DNA from: a virus
Strand: one strand, 5' to 3'
Length of the DNA: 31,198 nucleotides
Virus record (IMG/VR): IMGVR_UViG_3300005289_000075
Span: 1-31,198 of that record
In this document: positions 27,810 through 31,198 of the stretch, one piece after another
Position numbering within the stretch: the first letter of the stretch is position 1
How the letters are laid out: every line of letters starts with the position of its first letter
Notes under the pieces: generated by a model
Told to the model about the DNA's origin: nothing
Databases searched by the model: none
The model's input: only the letters and a program-made list of their open reading frames with translations
Position numbers and translations under genes: made by a program

Positions 27810-30050
27810 ATGAGCGTAGCTACTGACAGTCAGCTGTTTCACGAACTGGTGACCAACGCTAATGCCCTGTTCCTGTCTGATGCTGACTTCGTCACGATCA
27901 ACGGCATCACCAAGCCGACGTTGAAAAAGATCTATGCCGAATTCCTTGCGAGCATGGGCGTGTACACAACGGTCGCGGACGGCCTTGTTGCGACGAACGG
28001 AACAGGCACCAATAATCGGTTCTTCTCTGTTTCGGCGGCAGGCGATAAGGCGGAGATGCGGTATCGTAACGATGCCGGGGTGGCCGTCGAAATTTCCTCT
28101 CTGTTGTCCTGGAATACGAACTCGCTGACCATCAACCGCGGCAAGGTTTATCCGCTGCGCAGGATGACCAGAAACGGTATCACCAGTGCAGAGCCAACCG
28201 CCTTTAGCAAGGCGATCCTTAACATCTGCATCATTGGAGCCAGGCCTGGGAAGTATTACCGGCTGGCCTATTACGTAAACCGCTCGAGCTCGCTGGGTCC
28301 TACCGCAAAGCCAGACGGCTGGATCATCGAAGAGATCGACCAGGAGAATTACGCTACCGCTGCGAACTCGGTCACGACCGTCATCAACTACACGGACGCA
28401 GGCACTCCTACGATCACGCGCGATGGCATCCAGACTGTCGTGATGTCTAGCACCGTTGTCCCCGACCTACGCATCCTGATCACACTGGACACGGCAGAAC
28501 TACCTGCCCTGGGTACGCCAATCGCTGCGAACAACAGCGCGCAGAACGGCTACAGCTACATCATTGACCCGAGCCGCTACATCCCGGCAAAGAGCGACAG
28601 CACCAGCTCAATCACCATTAACGCCGGGCAGATAGCCCCATTCAGGTCGGTTAGCCGTGGTGGTGGCGTGTCTACGCCGAACACACTGCAGACCCTTGTT
28701 ATTCTGCATGCTCGTGTAATCAACGCTAAGCCTGGAAAGTACTACGGCCTGCGCTACTTTCAGAACGGCAACGCCGCCGTAGTGCCGGCTGCCGATGGCT
28801 GGATCGTAGAGGAAGTCGACATCGTCGGCTATGACGCCTCGGTCATTAGCAACGGCAACAGCATTTCGGCCCTGGCCGACCCGCAGCCGAAGATCGACCG
28901 TACACTTGGCGTCCAGACCCTGCTGATCAACACCAAGAGCGATGTGCGCATAGAGCTAGTGCTGGACGCCTCCAAGCTGCAGGCATATGGCAACCAGTAT
29001 GGGATGAACTTCGTCCCACAGAACGGCTATTCGCAGGTAATCGACCCGGCCTGCTATGAGTTCCCTGTCGCAGGCAACGGGACGGGGCCGCGCGTCTCCT
29101 ACACCCTCGACGCTGGGGGTAAGTTGACCCTGAGTTGGCCGGATGGTATCGGCACGCGGGGCTTCGTCTTCGGACCGAATGGCGAGAACAGCCTGGCCAA
29201 CTTCGCCCAGGTGATCCTTAACGGGGGCACGATCAGCTCATTCGGTACCGACTGGTTGCCGCCTATGATCTTTGATGCTGTCAACAACGGGGACGGATGG
29301 CCTTATCTCGAATTCACCGGTGGCAACCACCGGGTAGACAACAAGCTCACCGCAGCCTCTGTGCTCTACGTTGTTGAGGCCGACGGTGTACCCCTGACGG
29401 GCCCAACCAGTGGCACGGCTGACCGGCTCACTTGCCGCATCGTCAACAAGCTGATGGCTGGCAACACCGTGAGCCTGGGCCGCTACCCCGTGCTACAGGC
29501 CTTCCAGGTCGACTTCATGCCTGGTGTGTCTGGCGTGCATGCCGAAATCATGGCGCTGGAGGACGTGGATATCTACACCGACTACGCGTGCCAGATTGTG
29601 ACCACGGGTGTAAACGACACTCTGTTCTACTTGGGCGGACAATTCCCGCAGCCGATCCCATTCGACAGTACGGTCAACTCAGGACTCCCAGCCGATTACC
29701 CTGACGCGTGGGCGGTGCTCACCACCAGCGCGAACGGTCAGTTGGCTGCCTGGATCGACCGGAAGTATGGCGTGGCAGCCGAATCGCAGATCTTCGAGAA
29801 CTACGGAAAGATTATCGGGGGCGGCGGGATCTCACCCAAGCAGTACACGACGGCGATCAACAGGGAGCGTGTGCGCAACCCGGCCAACGCCATGCGGCTG
29901 CAGGCAGGCAAGAGCTACCAGTGGCGCGGCGGCTATTCGTGGGGCCCTGTCAGTCTGCCAGATGGCATGGTGGCCACCCTGCGCTACATGGACGAGTGGC
30001 GGATCCGCCGAGCGTTCGCCGAATCGGCAAGCACGGTCCTTAAACCGTAG
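27810..30050 (+). CDS. Tail fibre / receptor-binding protein with tandem domains
   Basis: GGAG precedes ATG 27810; 746 residues. The N-terminus (residues 1-60: VATDSQLFHELVTNANALFL, then INGITKPTLKKIYAEF) is the anchor seen in Pseudomonas tail fibres. Residues 108-258 and 269-418 are two copies of one domain; both carry KPGKYY or RPGKYYRLAY-like and DGWI(I/V)EE(I/V)D motifs and end QNGYS(Y/Q)(V/I)IDP. Residues 430-746 form the distal part (WPDGIGTRGFVFGPNGENSL, then IDRKYGVAAESQIFENYGKI). Fibre length and place before the lysis genes fit a host-range determinant. The boundary terminator upstream and another at 30071-30092 make it a cassette. Confidence 0.87.
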   Translation: MSVATDSQLFHELVTNANALFLSDADFVTINGITKPTLKKIYAEFLASMGVYTTVADGLVATNGTGTNNRFFSVSAAGDKAEMRYRNDAGVAVEISSLLSWNTNSLTINRGKVYPLRRMTRNGITSAEPTAFSKAILNICIIGARPGKYYRLAYYVNRSSSLGPTAKPDGWIIEEIDQENYATAANSVTTVINYTDAGTPTITRDGIQTVVMSSTVVPDLRILITLDTAELPALGTPIAANNSAQNGYSYIIDPSRYIPAKSDSTSSITINAGQIAPFRSVSRGGGVSTPNTLQTLVILHARVINAKPGKYYGLRYFQNGNAAVVPAADGWIVEEVDIVGYDASVISNGNSISALADPQPKIDRTLGVQTLLINTKSDVRIELVLDASKLQAYGNQYGMNFVPQNGYSQVIDPACYEFPVAGNGTGPRVSYTLDAGGKLTLSWPDGIGTRGFVFGPNGENSLANFAQVILNGGTISSFGTDWLPPMIFDAVNNGDGWPYLEFTGGNHRVDNKLTAASVLYVVEADGVPLTGPTSGTADRLTCRIVNKLMAGNTVSLGRYPVLQAFQVDFMPGVSGVHAEIMALEDVDIYTDYACQIVTTGVNDTLFYLGGQFPQPIPFDSTVNSGLPADYPDAWAVLTTSANGQLAAWIDRKYGVAAESQIFENYGKIIGGGGISPKQYTTAINRERVRNPANAMRLQAGKSYQWRGGYSWGPVSLPDGMVATLRYMDEWRIRRAFAESASTVLKP
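28131..29063 (+). repeat. Two diverged tandem domains inside the tail fibre gene
   Basis: Codons 108-258 (28131-28583) and 269-418 (28614-29063) encode the same pattern in the same order: IN(R/A)G, then PGKYY, then DGWI-EE-D, then TR or RTLG(V/I)QT, then ALG or AYG, then NGYS-IDP. Protein identity is moderate, so the duplication is old. Confidence 0.7.
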
Positions 30051-30070
30051 AGCCTGCATTTACATCGACG

Positions 30071-30092
30071 CCTGCCAAGTGCAGGTTTTTTT
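30071..30092 (+). terminator. Intrinsic terminator after the tail fibre gene
   Basis: CCTGC-CAAGT-GCAGG followed by TTTTTTT, 20 bases past the fibre stop. Confidence 0.9.
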
Positions 30093-30109
30093 GTGCCTGG
30101 AGAAAACAC

Positions 30110-30556
30110 ATGACCACACCACGCGGTGTCCGCAACAAGAACCCTGGCAACATCGATTACAACCCTCGCAACGCCTGGCAGGGCCAGCTCGGCCTGGAAG
30201 AGGGTGTATCCAAGCCGCGCTTCGCCCGCTTCGACCATCCCGAGAACGGCATCCGCGCCCTGGGCAAGCTGCTCATCAACTACCGCGGCAAGGACGGCAT
30301 GCCGGGGGTAGGTGGGATGGGCATCGACACCGTGCTCGAAACCATCAACCGCTGGGCGCCGAGCAACGAGAACGACACCCAGGCCTACGCCGCTGCAGTT
30401 GCAAAGCGCCTGGGCGTTCGGGCCACGGACCCGATCGACATCAAAGACCCGGCCACGCTGCGCGGGATGGTGCTCGGCATCATCATCCACGAGAACGGCG
30501 GCAACCCGTACCCGTCGATGATCATTGATGAGGGTATTCGGCGGGCTTTGTCATGA
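30110..30556 (+). CDS. Peptidoglycan hydrolase-like protein (P5-type), probable endolysin
   Basis: TGGAG precedes ATG 30110; 148 residues. GVRNKNPGNIDYNPRNAWQG at residues 4-23, then RFDHPENGIRALGKLLINYR, then TVLETINRWAPSNENDTQAY and IIIHENGGNPYPSMIIDEG fit the 'structural protein P5'-like lysozyme-superfamily enzymes of phages. Glu47 in HPENGIRAL region or the second Glu in HENGG are possible catalytic acids; which cannot be fixed here. No signal peptide is present, so it needs the holin (8615) to reach the wall. It is directly upstream of Rz/Rz1 and overlaps them (ATGA). It could also be virion-borne. Confidence 0.75.
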   Translation: MTTPRGVRNKNPGNIDYNPRNAWQGQLGLEEGVSKPRFARFDHPENGIRALGKLLINYRGKDGMPGVGGMGIDTVLETINRWAPSNENDTQAYAAAVAKRLGVRATDPIDIKDPATLRGMVLGIIIHENGGNPYPSMIIDEGIRRALS

Positions 30557-31074
30557 GTGTTTGGCCTGCTACGGCTGCCACTGTGCTTGTGCTTCTGGCG
30601 TCCCACTGGGGCGCGTACCAGCACGGCCTATCGGTAGAGCGGGCGAAGGGCGCTCAGGTATCAGCGCAACGGGACAGTGGCGACCGCTTGGCCGAGGTAA
30701 TCGGCGAACAATCCGCACGCCAAGAAGAACACCGAAGCGCAGACGCGCAGCAAGAGGCGAGGGTAAAAGCGCATGAAGAAAGAACGATTGCTGATGCTGG
30801 CGCTGCTGGCGCCGATGCTGCTGGCCAGCGGCTGCGCGACGAAGGTGCCAAGCTCGCTGCCACCGTCAGTTGCCCCGGCACGGATACCGCCGCTATCGCC
30901 CGAGGCCAGGCAGCCTTCCGCGCCGCCATGGTGCTTTCCGACCTGCTCGACCGGTCTGTCGTCACGAATCGAGAGCTGGCGCAGGCTTATGACCGAGCCA
31001 GGATCGCCGGTGAGCAGTGCTCCCGGGAGCACGACGCCCTGATCGCAAAGCGGGCGTCAGGAAGCGCCCGCTAA
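30553..31074 (+). CDS. Rz: Spanin, inner-membrane subunit (Rz-like, DUF2514 type)
   Basis: ATG 30553 overlaps the previous stop; 173 residues. One N-terminal membrane segment (WPATAATVLVLLASHWGAYQ) is followed by a long periplasmic coiled coil rich in Ala, Arg, Glu and Gln (QRDSGDRLAEVIGEQSARQE, then AQQEARVKAHEERTIADAG), and a terminal part with Cys (SCPGTDT, EQCSREHD). This is Rz architecture with DUF2514 composition. With Rz1, encoded inside it in another frame, it spans the periplasm and fuses the two membranes after wall breakdown. It ends the lysis cassette. Confidence 0.87.
   Translation: MSVWPATAATVLVLLASHWGAYQHGLSVERAKGAQVSAQRDSGDRLAEVIGEQSARQEEHRSADAQQEARVKAHEERTIADAGAAGADAAGQRLRDEGAKLAATVSCPGTDTAAIARGQAAFRAAMVLSDLLDRSVVTNRELAQAYDRARIAGEQCSREHDALIAKRASGSAR
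30773..31042 (+). CDS. Rz1: Spanin, outer-membrane lipoprotein subunit (Rz1), nested in Rz
   Basis: ATG 30773 lies in the +1 frame wholly within Rz; GAGGG is 9 bases upstream. The 89-residue product starts with MKKERLLMLALLAPMLLASG, a lipoprotein signal with lipobox LASG-Cys21. The mature part is Pro-rich (SSLPPSVAPARIPPLSP, then PSAPPW), as in Rz1 of lambda. It would be lipid-anchored to the outer membrane and bind the Rz C-terminus. Mature length of 69 residues is longer than lambda Rz1 (40). Charge and frame make chance unlikely. Confidence 0.85.
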   Translation: MKKERLLMLALLAPMLLASGCATKVPSSLPPSVAPARIPPLSPEARQPSAPPWCFPTCSTGLSSRIESWRRLMTEPGSPVSSAPGSTTP

Positions 31075-31100
31075 TTATTCGAAGGCTTCATGCAAAGAGA

Positions 31101-31176
31101 GCGGCCACCGGGGATGCGTCAACATCCCTGCTGACCGCCGAACCCGCAGACCATACCTGCAAGCCCAGCCAAGGCT
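31101..31176. ncRNA. Candidate structured RNA at the right end (three hairpins)
   Basis: Just past the spanin genes, 31075-31198 holds no gene. Three hairpins follow one another: GCGG-CA-GGGGATG with CATCCC-TG-CCGC (31101-31138, loop CGTCAA), GCAG/CTGC (31146-31160) and AGCC/GGCT (31162-31176). The sequence recalls the phage c4 antisense RNA family as I remember it from Pseudomonas prophages, but no complementarity to the start of the 2660-3406 gene was found by eye. The strand is undecided and the element may continue past the window. Confidence 0.4.
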
Positions 31177-31198
31177 CCCGCTCTGTGCACAAAGCACG

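Noticed and set aside
1-31198. att core repeats, tRNA genes, insertion sequences
   Set aside because: No pair of direct repeats at the ends, no tRNA cloverleaf with a TTCGA arm and no transposase could be supported by reading. The integrase target is therefore unknown.

Overview
This window is almost entirely one temperate, HK97/lambda-like tailed phage (long non-contractile tail inferred), most likely a prophage or a circular-form phage genome of a Pseudomonas of the fluorescens/putida type. The evidence is GC-rich DNA with G/C-ending codons, a Pseudomonas-type DUF1654 protein, a 73-81% hydrophilic structural set typical of Pseudomonas siphophages, and a complete lambda-like order of modules. 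No chromosomal housekeeping gene, tRNA, rRNA, insertion sequence or CRISPR array is visible. The window ends may lie inside or just at the edge of the element, and no att repeat pair can be recognised.

Control region (1-2660). Minus-strand early genes end at a hairpin at 39-60. A strong leftward promoter (PL) at 1065-1093 is overlaid by three operator copies. Next come a LexA-boxed DUF1654 gene and a self-cleaving S24 repressor, both on the minus strand and each with its own terminator. The rightward control region (2243-2316) carries copies of the same operator and leads into a Cro-like gene. The consensus operator is the perfect palindrome TTTCAGCATGCTGAAA. The PL leader (530-1060) is largely non-coding, with a boxA, hairpins and two strong-Shine-Dalgarno minigenes.

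Early rightward operon (2344-8125). It holds cro, a Rha/KilAC regulator, an O-like initiator with internal iterons, a lambda-P-like loader, a YbcO-like nuclease, a VRR-NUC nuclease, a tyrosine integrase in an unusual internal position, two small genes and a Q-position gene. A late promoter candidate (8133-8162) and a bidirectional terminator (8202-8235) follow.

Late region (8236-31080). A reverse-strand small gene sits in the late leader. After it come a lambda-type holin with a dual start, then tiny accessory genes including a strong candidate for an Acb2/Tad1-type cyclic-nucleotide sponge (9232-9462). These are followed by HNH nuclease, a cos-like stretch, small and large terminase, portal, ClpP-like protease, HK97 capsid, head-tail connectors, tail tube, G/GT tail chaperones with a textbook -1 frameshift site (GGGAAAC), a lipoprotein moron with its own terminator, tape measure, tail-tip proteins, tail fibre, a peptidoglycan-hydrolase-like protein and nested Rz/Rz1 spanins. 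A structured non-coding segment lies at the right end.

How it works together: CI holds PL and PR; SOS damage would cleave CI and also derepress the DUF1654 gene; early transcription makes replication proteins and the Q-position protein; late transcription then passes the terminator at 8202-8235 to express packaging, head, tail and lysis genes. All functions are inferred from sequence recognition without database searches.
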